From Roseicyclus mahoneyensis (GTDB lineage Bacteria > Pseudomonadota > Alphaproteobacteria > Rhodobacterales > Rhodobacteraceae), in contig NZ_QGGW01000003.1 in assembly GCF_003148775.1 (NCBI RefSeq), positions 124,001 through 188,000 of the forward strand: a stretch of DNA of 64,000 nucleotides, in the 5' to 3' direction. The notes below the pieces were generated by a model, which saw nothing but the letters and a program-made list of their open reading frames with translations, was not told where the DNA came from and ran no database searches. Shown one piece after another: positions 23,950-35,771 of the stretch (positions are counted from its first letter, which is position 1; each line of letters opens with the position of its first letter). A program made the translations under genes and the position numbers.

Positions 23950-25623
23950 TCATTCGGCGGGGATGTTGCCCGCCTCCTCCCGCATCTGCTGGGTGCCGCC
24001 GCCGCAGGCCTTCACAGCCCCTGCATCGGCTTTCACCTGCGCCCCGTTCGGCAACACGAAATCGCCGGTTCTGGAGAGTTTCGCCGCCCGCTTCTGCGCC
24101 GCGATGTCCTGCTTGGACTGCCAATCCTCCATCTGCGCGGGCGCAATCGTCCGCGTCCGATCGAAGTTGAAGTTAAGTTTCCCCTTGGACTGCGGCCCCC
24201 AGTAATCGACCTTGCCCAAATCATAGAACTTGCGCGCAAACCCCGCCTTCATGAAGGCCTTGAGGCATCCCAGCAGGTATTTCCGCCGATAGCCCGTGCC
24301 GCGCCAAGGGTAGTGGAACAGCGCCTTTTTCGAATAGAAGCGGCGGTAATTGTTCATCACCCGGTCCAGCAATTCGTCGCGGTCCATCGCCTCGGGCTTC
24401 ATGATGGGCGTGACGAAATTGTATTTCGAGAAGTCAAAAATCTCGACCTTGTCGCCCAACTCTTGGAACAGCGGCGTAAAGGGCCAGGGCGTATACATCG
24501 CCCAATTCGCCAGATCCGGCTGCCAATCCCACGCCATGCGGTAGGTTTCTTCCAGCGTCTCGGGCGTCTCGTTGTCCAACCCCACGATGAACTGCGCCTC
24601 GGTGAAGATGTCGGCCTCGCGCAGCAGGCGGATCGCCTCCTTGTTCTCCTCGACGCGTGTTTCCTTGTTGAACTGGTCGAGTTTCAGCTGCGCCGCGGCC
24701 TCTGTCCCCAACGACACATGGACCAGCCCAGCCCGGCGATAGAGCGGCAGCAGCTCCTTGTCGCGCATGATGTCGGTCACGCGGGTGTTGATCCCCCATT
24801 GCACACGGCGGGGCAGGTCGCGCTTGATCAATTCCTCGCAAAACTGGATGAACTTGCGCCGGTTGATCGTCGGTTCCTCATCGGCAAGAATGAAGAACCC
24901 CACGCCATGCTCGTTCACCAAATTCTCGATCTCGTCGACCACCTTGATGGGATCGCGCACGCGGTAGTCGCGCCAGAATTTCCACTGCGAACAGAACGAA
25001 CAGGTGAAGGGGCAGCCGCGCGCCATGTTCGGGATCGCCACCTTCACGCCCAGCGGCACATAGATGTACTGGTCCCATTTCAGCAAAGACCAGTCGGGCG
25101 TGATGCCATCCAGATCCTTCACGGTCGCGGCCGCAGGGGTGGCCACGATCTCGTCGCCGTCGCGGTAGGCAAGACCCTTGATCTTGTCGCGGTCGGACGG
25201 CCAGCGCCCGTCGTCATAGGCGCGGATCAGCTCGACGATGATCTCCTCGCCCTCGCCCCGCACGATCACATCGACCTGCGGCGCCTCGGACAGGACCTGC
25301 TTGTACATGAAGGTTGCGTGAATGCCGCCCAGGATGCGCAACGCCTTCGGCACGACTTCCTTGGCGATCTGGAGCGTCTCCTCCGCCACGTAGATCGAGG
25401 GCGTGATCGCGGTGGTGCCCACCACGTCGGGCTGCATCTCGGCCAGCTTCACCCGCAGCTCGTCCGGGCCGATGTGGTCGGTCATCGCGTCGATGAACTG
25501 CACATCCGTATACCCGGCCTTTTTCAGCGCCCCCGCGATATAGGCGACCCAGGCGGGAGGCCAATTTCCTGCGATCTCGGCCCCGCCGGAATGGTAATTC
25601 GGGTGAATGAGACAGATTCGCAT
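23950..25623 (-). CDS. bchE: Mg-protoporphyrin IX monomethyl ester anaerobic (oxidative) cyclase
   Basis: A 557-residue radical-SAM enzyme that forms the fifth ring of bacteriochlorophyll without O2. An N-terminal B12-binding-type domain ([36 protein letters not shown]) precedes the radical-SAM core with CPFTCSFC near residues 204-211 binding a 4Fe-4S cluster. GGGAG sits before the ATG at 25623, which I prefer to the in-frame GTG five codons upstream. The promoter region carries PpsR- and FnrL-like boxes. No other photosynthesis gene is in the window. Confidence 0.96.
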   Translation of the reverse strand: MRICLIHPNYHSGGAEIAGNWPPAWVAYIAGALKKAGYTDVQFIDAMTDHIGPDELRVKLAEMQPDVVGTTAITPSIYVAEETLQIAKEVVPKALRILGGIHATFMYKQVLSEAPQVDVIVRGEGEEIIVELIRAYDDGRWPSDRDKIKGLAYRDGDEIVATPAAATVKDLDGITPDWSLLKWDQYIYVPLGVKVAIPNMARGCPFTCSFCSQWKFWRDYRVRDPIKVVDEIENLVNEHGVGFFILADEEPTINRRKFIQFCEELIKRDLPRRVQWGINTRVTDIMRDKELLPLYRRAGLVHVSLGTEAAAQLKLDQFNKETRVEENKEAIRLLREADIFTEAQFIVGLDNETPETLEETYRMAWDWQPDLANWAMYTPWPFTPLFQELGDKVEIFDFSKYNFVTPIMKPEAMDRDELLDRVMNNYRRFYSKKALFHYPWRGTGYRRKYLLGCLKAFMKAGFARKFYDLGKVDYWGPQSKGKLNFNFDRTRTIAPAQMEDWQSKQDIAAQKRAAKLSRTGDFVLPNGAQVKADAGAVKACGGGTQQMREEAGNIPAE

Positions 25624-25667
25624 TGGCCACGCTCCCACATGATGTCAGCCAAACAGATCATGAAAAC

Positions 25668-25685
25668 TGTCAACTTGAATTGACA
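25668..25685 (-). promoter_or_regulatory. PpsR/CrtJ-type site before bchE
   Basis: TGTCAACTTGAATTGACA is an exact TGT-N12-ACA palindrome, the recognition pattern of the aerobic photosynthesis repressor PpsR/CrtJ. It lies 45-62 bp upstream of the bchE start. A weaker TGT-N12-TCA (25643-25660) lies 7 bases closer to the gene, like the tandem arrangement of PpsR sites. Confidence 0.8.
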
Positions 25686-25693
25686 CAGATCAA
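25680..25693 (-). promoter_or_regulatory. FNR/FnrL-type site before bchE
   Basis: TTGACACAGATCAA matches TTGAT-N4-ATCAA with one mismatch (C for T). It overlaps the last six bases of the PpsR-type palindrome. In Rhodobacter bchE is an FnrL-activated gene, so this is the expected anaerobic activator site. Confidence 0.7.
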
Positions 25694-25797
25694 GTTTCCG
25701 CCGACCTCCGGGGCTTGGGGTTTTTCGGGCAGCCCAAAGGCGTTATACTCATCCCAGCAGGTATCACACAGGCCACCAACGCGAGGGAGACACCGCG

Positions 25798-27024
25798 ATG
25801 TGGACCTTGGTTCTTGATGGCATGTTGCGCCAGTTTTTCGTGACCGGTGCGCTTGATTTCACATATCCCGACGGCACGACGCGACGCTACGGGCCGGGGC
25901 AGGGGGCCGATGCGCACCTGATCGTCACCGACCCGGCCCTGTTGCGTCGCTTGGTCCTGTCGACCGAACTGGCGCTGGGCGAAGGCTACATGGACGGCAC
26001 GGTGCAGGTGGCGGATGACGATCTGGACGCCTTTTTCACCCTGATCATCCGCAATATCGTGCGTTTCGATGTCTGGTGGCGGCGGCTGGGTGTGCGCTTG
26101 CGCCGCGCGAAGCGGTGGATCGACCAGAACAACCCGGCGCACCGGGCGCGGGCCAATGTCGCCCATCACTACGACCTGTCGGGCGCGCTCTACGACCTCT
26201 TCCTTGACGCCGACCGGCAATATTCCTGCGCCTATTTCGCCCGTCCCGACATGACGCTGGAACAGGCGCAAGACGCCAAGAAGCACCACATCGCCGCCAA
26301 GCTCTGCCTCTCGCCCGACATGGAGGTGTTCGAGATCGGCTGCGGCTGGGGCGGAATGGCGCTGACGCTGGCGCAAGATTACGGGGTGCGCGTGCTGGGC
26401 GTGACCTTGTCCACCGAACAGCACAAGATCGCCACCGCGCGCGCCGCTCGCGCGGGCCTGTCCGATCGCGTCCGGTTCGAGCTCAAGGATTACCGCGCCG
26501 TCAGTGGACAGTTCGACCGGATCGTATCCATCGGCATGTTCGAACATGTGGGCGCGCCCCATTACGGCGAATATTTCGACGTGGTGCGCGACCGCCTCAA
26601 ACCTGACGGGATCGCGCTGATCCATACCATCGGACGCGTGGCCCCGCCCGGTGCGACCAGCCCGTGGATCGCGAAATACATCTTTCCCGGCGGCTATTGC
26701 CCGTCGATGTCGGAAATGGCCGCCGCCGTCGAGCACGCCAACCTCTACCCCACCGATCTTGAGGTCTGGCGCCTGCACTATGCCGAAACGCTGCGCCACT
26801 GGCATGACCGCTTCACCGCCAACGAGTACCGTGCCCGCGCGCTCTACGATGATCGCTTCTGCCGGATGTGGCGCTATTATCTCAAGTGCTGCGAACACAC
26901 CTTCCGCCACAACCGGCAGGCGGTGTTCCAGATGCAGATCGCCCACCGTGCCGATGCGGTGCCGCTGACGCGCGATTACCTGCATCCGGCGTCGGCACAG
27001 CGCCAGCTGCGCGCGGCCGAGTAG
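25798..27024 (+). CDS. Cyclopropane-fatty-acyl-phospholipid synthase family methyltransferase
   Basis: A 408-residue SAM-dependent enzyme of the CFA synthase family, which adds a methylene to unsaturated lipid chains. It shows the membrane-associated N-terminal domain (GEGYMDGTVQVADDDL), VAHHYDLSGALYDLFLD, the SAM loop EIGCGWGGMA near residue 180, GVTLSTEQHK, and SIGMFEHVGAPHY. The short linker and C-terminal HNRQAVFQMQIAH also fit. It is divergent from bchE over a shared 174-bp spacer that contains a TATACT -10-like box at 25744-25749. Chain methylation instead of ring formation is possible. Confidence 0.9.
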   Translation: MWTLVLDGMLRQFFVTGALDFTYPDGTTRRYGPGQGADAHLIVTDPALLRRLVLSTELALGEGYMDGTVQVADDDLDAFFTLIIRNIVRFDVWWRRLGVRLRRAKRWIDQNNPAHRARANVAHHYDLSGALYDLFLDADRQYSCAYFARPDMTLEQAQDAKKHHIAAKLCLSPDMEVFEIGCGWGGMALTLAQDYGVRVLGVTLSTEQHKIATARAARAGLSDRVRFELKDYRAVSGQFDRIVSIGMFEHVGAPHYGEYFDVVRDRLKPDGIALIHTIGRVAPPGATSPWIAKYIFPGGYCPSMSEMAAAVEHANLYPTDLEVWRLHYAETLRHWHDRFTANEYRARALYDDRFCRMWRYYLKCCEHTFRHNRQAVFQMQIAHRADAVPLTRDYLHPASAQRQLRAAE

Positions 27025-27026
27025 GG

Positions 27027-27042
27027 TGCGCCTACGGGCGCA
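27027..27042. repeat. REP-like palindrome TGCGCC-TACG-GGCGCA
   Basis: A 6-bp GC stem with a 4-base loop just after the CFA-like gene, preceded by GTAGGG. The left boundary resembles that of the palindromes at 62373 (GTAGGTTGCGCC) and 48485 read on the minus strand (GTAGGCTGGGC). It may serve as a terminator. Confidence 0.55.
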
Positions 27043-27127
27043 TCTCGCCTTGCCCATTCGCACCTTGCGCCCGGTCCCTCCCTGTCTATAACGCAGACAA
27101 TTTGCGCCAGCCGTCCCGGGGGACCCC

Positions 27128-30457
<3,330 letters not shown>

Positions 30458-30618
30458 GTGGGCGGGCGGCATTGCCAACGCTCACTTGCGAGATCACTTC
30501 GGAACGTCAGGTATGGCAACCTTAGATTAAATTGTACGCCATACAATGGATCTTATCGAAGGAATTAGCCTAAATGATATGTTGCACGGCGCACAGGTCG
30601 ATAGAATGAATATAACCC

Positions 30619-31572
30619 TTATTCAATAATACAATTTCGGACACGCACACCAAGGACGCGGCCTATGGAAGCGAGTTCTCCAGTAATTCGTACATTTTGT
30701 CCGACGGTCAATCGCTCAAACATTGACGTTTCTTGTGCACTACGCGCAATGCACGTACCTCTCACCGGAAGATGTTCGGGATTGAATGTAGCTTGCCAAA
30801 CAACCACCTCAAACCGGTCGAGGCCAAGGCTTGGGCTAACCGCTTGTACATCATAGATTGATCCACGAGCAGTGACTAGCTCTCCTGCGAGGCTTTCCTC
30901 TAGCCCTGTGAGTTGGACATCCGTTAAGTTGGGCAATCGCCTCGCAAGATCGACAGGATCAATACTATTTGGCGATGCCTGCGCATAGCCGTTCAGAGTG
31001 GAAATTAAATTCTGCGCACGCGTATCACTACTTTCACCTGATGTTACATTTCCTAGCCATTCCCATCCAAAAAAGAAGTGCACAAATATCACTAGCCCGA
31101 CAAGCTGAAGAATACCAAATTTTTCACCTGACTTACTTTTTTCCGCTTTTTCGCGCCTTGGAAGGGGAGGTCTAGCTGGCGGCAATCTTTCAGTCGGAGC
31201 AGCTATTAAAGTTTGACTAGATCCATCATAAGATTCGGCATATTCCTGAGGAACTTGGACCGCAGAGTTCATCTGCTCTAATTCAACTTCGATCTTCGAA
31301 AGGATGCTGTTTACTAGTTCTTTTCCTGTAATGTCCAACATTGCCTGGGGTAACTTTTTAACTCGCACTTCGCTTGATTGACCTATTTGTGCAACCCATA
31401 GATCGACTTCTGCGCGCTCCTGCCAGAACGTCTTCTTTCTTTCTGCAAAGATTTGATGACGTGCGTGGTCCTCGTCTGTGATATCCAAATCTAATGCGCG
31501 TAGGGCTCTCTGAGAAGCCTCAAAGACCACACTGGCAGGCGTCCCCTCAAAGATCTTTTTTGCCTCAGCCAT
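30619..31572 (-). CDS. Membrane-anchored protein with C-terminal OB-fold-like (tRNA_anti-like) domain; AT-rich gene
   Basis: A 317-residue protein I cannot name. Residues 1-105 form an alpha/beta domain (HQIFAERKKTFWQERAEVDLWV, KELVNSILSKIEVELEQ). A Pro-rich linker (about 125-142) leads to one membrane helix (about 152-172). Residues 230-317 resemble the tRNA_anti-like OB fold (TARGSIYDVQAV, RLTVGQNVRITGELASI, VRVRNCIIE). The gene and both flanks are visibly AT-rich against the GC-rich neighbours, with different codon choice, which suggests transfer. It is isolated between carB and the BrnA-like gene. An inverted repeat lies 47 bp before its start. Confidence 0.75.
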   Translation of the reverse strand: MAEAKKIFEGTPASVVFEASQRALRALDLDITDEDHARHQIFAERKKTFWQERAEVDLWVAQIGQSSEVRVKKLPQAMLDITGKELVNSILSKIEVELEQMNSAVQVPQEYAESYDGSSQTLIAAPTERLPPARPPLPRREKAEKSKSGEKFGILQLVGLVIFVHFFFGWEWLGNVTSGESSDTRAQNLISTLNGYAQASPNSIDPVDLARRLPNLTDVQLTGLEESLAGELVTARGSIYDVQAVSPSLGLDRFEVVVWQATFNPEHLPVRGTCIARSAQETSMFERLTVGQNVRITGELASIGRVLGVRVRNCIIE

Positions 31573-31618
31573 GGGACCTCGTCATCCAGTTCATTGATAA
31601 GAAAATCCTACTTGTATC

Positions 31619-31642
31619 AAGCACTAAGCCAAATTAGTGCTT
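31619..31642. promoter_or_regulatory. Perfect 9-bp inverted repeat upstream of the AT-rich gene
   Basis: AAGCACTAA (31619-31627) and TTAGTGCTT (31634-31642) are separated by 6 bases. It lies 47-70 bp before the start of the leftward AT-rich gene, where an operator would sit. A hairpin terminator is less likely because no T-run follows on either strand. Confidence 0.45.
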
Positions 31643-31733
31643 AGAAAGGAAATTAGTCAATGGAAAAAGAGGTCGCGTTGCCAGCCTTCTAATGAAGTAG
31701 CCGAGGCCGTAGAGGGGTATGAACTTGCAGCCC

Positions 31734-32126
31734 TCACTCCCCCCTCTGCCTCCGCCTCTCCGTCTCCCCCCACTTCGGCACCTCCATCCGCGACTGCCAG
31801 CTGTCCCGGAACGGCTCGATCGTGTCGTCGCCGTGCAGCAGCCCTGCCAGCTTGGCGTGCATGAAGGCCGACAGCACGTCGTTCATCCGGGGCTGATACC
31901 CCGGCCCCATCGAGCGGAACCATTTCACCACATCCGCATCCAGCCGCACCGTGACCCGGACCTTGGCGCTGTCGCGCCGGGTGGCGATCTCGTGCCAGTC
32001 GGGCGGGATCCGGTTGTCGAACCAGATCTTCGAATGCATCTCGAATTCGAACCGCCTGAGCGCGTCCGCCATGTAGAAGTGATGCCGCCGCCGGGCCTCG
32101 CCCAGCGGTCTGTCCTGCGCGCCCAT
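31734..32126 (-). CDS. BrnA-like antitoxin family protein, no adjacent toxin
   Basis: A 130-residue protein whose middle matches the BrnA family (AKVRVTVRLDADVVKWFRSMG, then GYQPRMNDVLSAFM), a ribbon-helix-helix DNA-binding fold. It has a longer N-terminus than typical BrnA (about 90 residues) and a charged C-terminal tail. A BrnT toxin gene would be expected directly upstream, but that space holds only 132 bp and then proS on the same strand. It may be an orphan regulator. A phased GTGTAC array lies 72-120 bp upstream. Confidence 0.75.
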   Translation of the reverse strand: MGAQDRPLGEARRRHHFYMADALRRFEFEMHSKIWFDNRIPPDWHEIATRRDSAKVRVTVRLDADVVKWFRSMGPGYQPRMNDVLSAFMHAKLAGLLHGDDTIEPFRDSWQSRMEVPKWGETERRRQRGE

Positions 32127-32197
32127 GCCCGCCCCCTGTCTCGTGGAATGGGGCCAGTCTCGGGTGGCAGGGTCAACAAAGCGCTAACGCCCCGCCG

Positions 32198-32246
32198 GTG
32201 ACGGGCGGTGTACGGCATGTGTACGCGCGGTGTACGCCCTGTGCGG
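32198..32246. repeat. Phased GTGTAC array between proS and the BrnA-like gene
   Basis: Three exact GTGTAC copies start at 32208, 32219 and 32230, an 11-bp period, flanked by looser copies at 32198 (GTGACG) and 32241 (GTGCGG). The period puts each copy on the same DNA face. It lies upstream of the leftward BrnA-like gene. Confidence 0.6.
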
Positions 32247-32258
32247 CGGGGGCCAACA

Positions 32259-33599
32259 CTACATATGGGGGGCGTAGATCTCCGCCACCCGCGCCACGGC
32301 TGCCTCAAGCGACAGCTCCTCGCTCTCGCCCGTGCGGCGGCTCGTCAGCTCCACCACACCCGCCCCAAGCCCGCGCGGCCCGACCGTGATGCGCCAGGGC
32401 AGGCCAATCAGGTCCATGGTGGCGAATTTCGCTCCGGCCCGCTCGCTGCGGTCGTCGTAAAGCGGCTCCAACCCCTTGGCAGTGAACGCTTTATACAGAT
32501 CCTCGCAAGCCCCGTCGCAGGCCGCATCGCCCTGCTTCAGGTTCACGATGCCGACATGGAAGGGCGTCACGCCCTCGGGCCAGATGATGCCCTTGTCGTC
32601 ATGGCTCGCCTCGATGATCGCCCCCACCAACCGGCTCACGCCGATCCCGTGGGACCCCATGTGCACCGGCACGCGCCCGCCCTGACCGTCATCGACCAAG
32701 GCCCCCATCGCATCGGAATACTTGGTCCCGAAATAGAAGATCTGCCCCACCTCGATCCCCCGCGCAACCCTTTGGCGCTCCACGGGAATCTGCGCGAAAA
32801 CCTCGGCGTCATGGGTCTCGTCGGTGCGCGCGTAGCGCGAGGTAAACTCCTCCAGCACCGCCTGACATTCCTCGACCGAATCGTAGTCGATCGCCCGGTC
32901 GCCAAAGCGCAGATCGGTAATCTGGCTGTCGTAGAACACCTCCGACTCGCCCGTCTCCGCCAGCACGAGGAATTCATGCGTGTCGTCGCCGCCGATGGGC
33001 CCGCTGTCCGCCCGCATCGGGATCGCCTGCAGCCCCATCCGCTCATAGGTCCGCAGGTAGCTGACCAGATGGCGGTTGTAGGCGTGAAGGGCGGCTTCCT
33101 TCGTCAAATCAAAGTTGTAGCCGTCCTTCATCAGGAACTCGCGCCCCCGCATGACGCCAAACCGCGGCCGCACCTCGTCGCGGAACTTCCACTGGATGTG
33201 ATAGAGCGTCAGCGGCAGATCCTTGTAGCTGCCCACATGGCTGCGGAAGATGTCCGTGATCATCTCCTCGTTGGTCGGGCCATACAACATGTCGCGGTCA
33301 TGCCGGTCGCGAATGCGCAGCATCTCGGGGCCGTAAGCGTCGTAACGGCCTGATTCCTTCCACAAATCCGCCGGTTGCAGCGTCGGCATGAGCATCGGGA
33401 TATGCCCCGCACGGATCTGTTCTTCATGCACGATCTGCTCGATGCGCTTGAGCACCTTGTAGCCCAGCGGCAACCACGAATAGATGCCCGCCGCCGATTG
33501 CTTGATCATCCCCGCCCGCAGCATCAGCCTGTGGCTGACGATCTGCGCCTCGGACGGCGTTTCCTTTAGAACGGGCAGGAAATAGCGGCTGAGGCGCAT
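32259..33599 (-). CDS. proS: Prolyl-tRNA synthetase
   Basis: A 446-residue class II synthetase that charges tRNA-Pro. Visible motifs are [56 protein letters not shown] (motif 2 region), and [17 protein letters not shown] (motif 3). The anticodon-binding domain follows ([10 protein letters not shown] onward). It lacks the roughly 180-residue editing insertion of the E. coli enzyme, as alphaproteobacterial forms do. The start at 33599 ([13 protein letters not shown]) fits the family; upstream in-frame residues are Cys/Arg-rich and unlikely. Confidence 0.97.
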   Translation of the reverse strand: MRLSRYFLPVLKETPSEAQIVSHRLMLRAGMIKQSAAGIYSWLPLGYKVLKRIEQIVHEEQIRAGHIPMLMPTLQPADLWKESGRYDAYGPEMLRIRDRHDRDMLYGPTNEEMITDIFRSHVGSYKDLPLTLYHIQWKFRDEVRPRFGVMRGREFLMKDGYNFDLTKEAALHAYNRHLVSYLRTYERMGLQAIPMRADSGPIGGDDTHEFLVLAETGESEVFYDSQITDLRFGDRAIDYDSVEECQAVLEEFTSRYARTDETHDAEVFAQIPVERQRVARGIEVGQIFYFGTKYSDAMGALVDDGQGGRVPVHMGSHGIGVSRLVGAIIEASHDDKGIIWPEGVTPFHVGIVNLKQGDAACDGACEDLYKAFTAKGLEPLYDDRSERAGAKFATMDLIGLPWRITVGPRGLGAGVVELTSRRTGESEELSLEAAVARVAEIYAPHM

Positions 33600-33654
33600 G
33601 GGGAAACCCTTTGGCGAGACATGTTTCGCGACGCATACGCCAAAGGAAAACGCC

Positions 33655-33810
33655 TCACAAGGCGCGGGTTCCGCGCCCCTCTTGCAACGTGGTCTGCACC
33701 GGCACGGTGGTGGCATCCGCCCGCGCGGCCTGAAGCCCGGTCACCAGAACGGCGCAGGCGGCAAGGATCAGCACGATCAGAGCGGCGGACAGGAAATTGA
33801 ACAGCGACAT
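33655..33810 (-). CDS. 51-residue single-helix membrane protein
   Basis: A small protein, [21 protein letters not shown] then a short polar tail, with one membrane helix over residues about 5-25. LAAC could be read as a lipobox, though the segment before it lacks positive charges. GGGGA lies about 7 bases before the ATG at 33810. It sits between proS and a still smaller membrane protein, all leftward. No function is known. Confidence 0.55.
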   Translation of the reverse strand: MSLFNFLSAALIVLILAACAVLVTGLQAARADATTVPVQTTLQEGRGTRAL

Positions 33811-33892
33811 GGCAGTGTCCCCCATTGGATGACAGACCCTAACCCCGGGCCGGTTGGCATGACAGGCAGGCATTCCCTACCCGCTCCACCCC

Positions 33893-33921
33893 AAAAAAAG
33901 GCCCCCGGAAAACCGGGGGCC
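33893..33921 (-). terminator. Strong Rho-independent terminator, leftward
   Basis: GGCCCCCGG (33900-33908) and CCGGGGGCC (33913-33921) form a perfect 9-bp stem around AAAA. A run of seven A on the left becomes seven T on the minus strand. It ends the transcript of the 32-residue membrane protein gene and separates it from the next leftward gene. Confidence 0.93.
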
Positions 33922-33948
33922 AGTCCAACAGGGAGGAAAAAACAGCTC

Positions 33949-34047
33949 TCAAGCTGCGACGAGACCGCCCGAGCCGAAGATCAGGACCGTGAAGATCACA
34001 AACACGAGGACCACGAGGGAAATCGCGATGGTGTTCAAGATGGTCAT
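33949..34047 (-). CDS. 32-residue hydrophobic membrane protein
   Basis: The frame reads MTILNTIAISLVVLVFVIFT followed by VLIFGSGGLVAA and stop: almost entirely one membrane helix with a Gly-rich end. GGAGA lies about 6 bases before the ATG. A strong terminator with a perfect stem and T-run follows 28 bp after the stop, so the gene forms a short, self-contained transcription unit with the ppx upstream region. It is too short for default gene callers and I recognise no family. Confidence 0.6.
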   Translation of the reverse strand: MTILNTIAISLVVLVFVIFTVLIFGSGGLVAA

Positions 34048-34141
34048 GGCAGCGTCTCCGGGTCGGGGGTCTCGGGGGCGGTGTTGCAAAGGCTATGCCA
34101 ACACTTCCGTCGAGCGTAGTCCGGAAAACCTTACGATGCCC

Positions 34142-35719
34142 TTACGGTCCGTTCACCACGATGGCTTCGACCTCCATCGCGGCGGCCAGCGCCTTGAACC
34201 GCGCCTGTGCCACCTCGCCGAACAGGTCGCGCCCGGCGTCGGTGTGCAGCGTCAAGATCAACTCGCGGCGCTTGGAGCGGTAGACGAGCGTGCCATGGTC
34301 GGAGGGATTGGCGACCGCGAACATCGCGCCAAAGCGCATTGCGCGGCCTAAAATTTCGGCCTCGCGCACCTGTGCTTCGGGCAGCAGGTCCAGCAGCGCG
34401 GGATCGAATCCGGTGCCTGCCCGGTTCGATTTGTAGCGGTGCAGCAGCGCCAGACCCAGATAGACCCTTTCGGCATGGGTCATGCCGCCAAGGTTTGCGC
34501 GGGTCGCGTTGTCGAAACAAACCTCGGCGCGGTAATCGGGATGCGCGCGCCAACTCACGTCATGCAACAGGCAGGCAGCGCGGATCAGGCGCTTCTTGTC
34601 GGCGCGCGCGCGGGGGAACAGCGGTTCGACGAAGCGGTAAAGCTGGCGGCCAAAGCCCGGCATGCGGGCCGATTGCGCCTCGGAATGGCGGGCGGCTTCG
34701 ATCAGGGGGTCGCGCTTTCGCAGCGCCTCGGACATCTGTTCATAGAGCAGCCCCTCGCGGATGCCGTAGGACGACACGGCGATTTCGCGGGGCCTCAGCT
34801 TGCGCACCAGCACCTTTAGCACCTCGGCGGCATGGGGCACGAGGCGCATGCGCTCTCCGCTGGTCCCTGTCGAGGCGCGCAGCACGTCGATGTCGGTCTT
34901 GCCGATATACTTGATCGTGTCGAGGATGCCTTGCGGCGTCATCCGGTATTCGTGCAACACCTTGAGCGGGTAGCCACGCCGTTCCATGTCGATGCGCGCA
35001 ATCGCCCGCCATGATCCACCCACCAGAAACAGCCGCTCCGAGCGTTGGGCGAAATCATTGGCCAGCCGGCCCACCTCGGCCTTGATGTGGGCGCGCAGCG
35101 CCTTCTTGCCGCCGGTGATCCCCATCAGCTTGAGCGGCCCGAGGTCCGAGCTTGCCCGCATCCCGACCTTGCCTCCGCCCTTGAGCTCGGCAAGTTCCAT
35201 CGAGGATCCGCCGATGTCGCAGATCAGCCCCTCGGCGCCGGGCCAGCCCAAAAGCACGCCCTGCGCCGACAGCCGCGCCTCTTCCGTGCCGTCGATGACC
35301 CGGATCTCGAGGCCGGTTGCCGTGCGCACCGCCTCGCGGAACGCGGCCCCATCCTCGGCGTCGCGCACCGCCGCCGTCGCCACCGCCAGAAGGGGTGCTA
35401 CCTCAGCCGCATCGGCCAACCGGGCAAAGCGTTTCAGCGCGCCCATCGCGCGGATCTTGCCCTGCGCGTTCAGCCGCCCGGTCTCGGAAAAGCCTTCGCC
35501 CAGCCCGCACAGGATCTTTTCGTTGAAGAAATAGGCCGGGCTGCGGGCGGCGCCGTCAAAGATCACCATCCGGACGGAATTCGAGCCGATATCGATCACG
35601 CCAACGCGCGCAAGGCTTTGCGCCTCGGGGCCATCGAAAAGGGGTACGCCAAAAGGCCCCCATTCGGGGTGCTGTTCCGGGCCGCCCGGCGGCGTTTCGG
35701 CGCGCATCTGCCTAACCAT
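34142..35719 (-). CDS. ppx: Exopolyphosphatase / Ppx-GppA family
   Basis: A 525-residue phosphatase of the actin-like ATPase fold that removes terminal phosphate from polyphosphate or pppGpp. The N-terminal half shows GVIDIGSNSVRMVIFDG (phosphate 1 loop) and LICDIGGSSMELAEL (phosphate 2 loop). A C-terminal helical domain follows with the HD-like LLHDVSWRAHPDYR. It is 52 bp downstream of ppk1 and surely co-transcribed, the standard polyphosphate pair, which favours Ppx over GppA function. An in-frame ATG four codons in is an alternative start. Confidence 0.92.
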   Translation of the reverse strand: MVRQMRAETPPGGPEQHPEWGPFGVPLFDGPEAQSLARVGVIDIGSNSVRMVIFDGAARSPAYFFNEKILCGLGEGFSETGRLNAQGKIRAMGALKRFARLADAAEVAPLLAVATAAVRDAEDGAAFREAVRTATGLEIRVIDGTEEARLSAQGVLLGWPGAEGLICDIGGSSMELAELKGGGKVGMRASSDLGPLKLMGITGGKKALRAHIKAEVGRLANDFAQRSERLFLVGGSWRAIARIDMERRGYPLKVLHEYRMTPQGILDTIKYIGKTDIDVLRASTGTSGERMRLVPHAAEVLKVLVRKLRPREIAVSSYGIREGLLYEQMSEALRKRDPLIEAARHSEAQSARMPGFGRQLYRFVEPLFPRARADKKRLIRAACLLHDVSWRAHPDYRAEVCFDNATRANLGGMTHAERVYLGLALLHRYKSNRAGTGFDPALLDLLPEAQVREAEILGRAMRFGAMFAVANPSDHGTLVYRSKRRELILTLHTDAGRDLFGEVAQARFKALAAAMEVEAIVVNGP

Positions 35720-35771
35720 GAGGTCTTGTGCACAGGAGCCACGCAGGCGTCAACCACACCGGCGTCGCGGG

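Noticed and set aside
30546-30629. A 27-residue plus-strand frame after carB
   Set aside because: No ribosome-binding site and no hydrophobic or conserved pattern; it runs into the antisense gene end.
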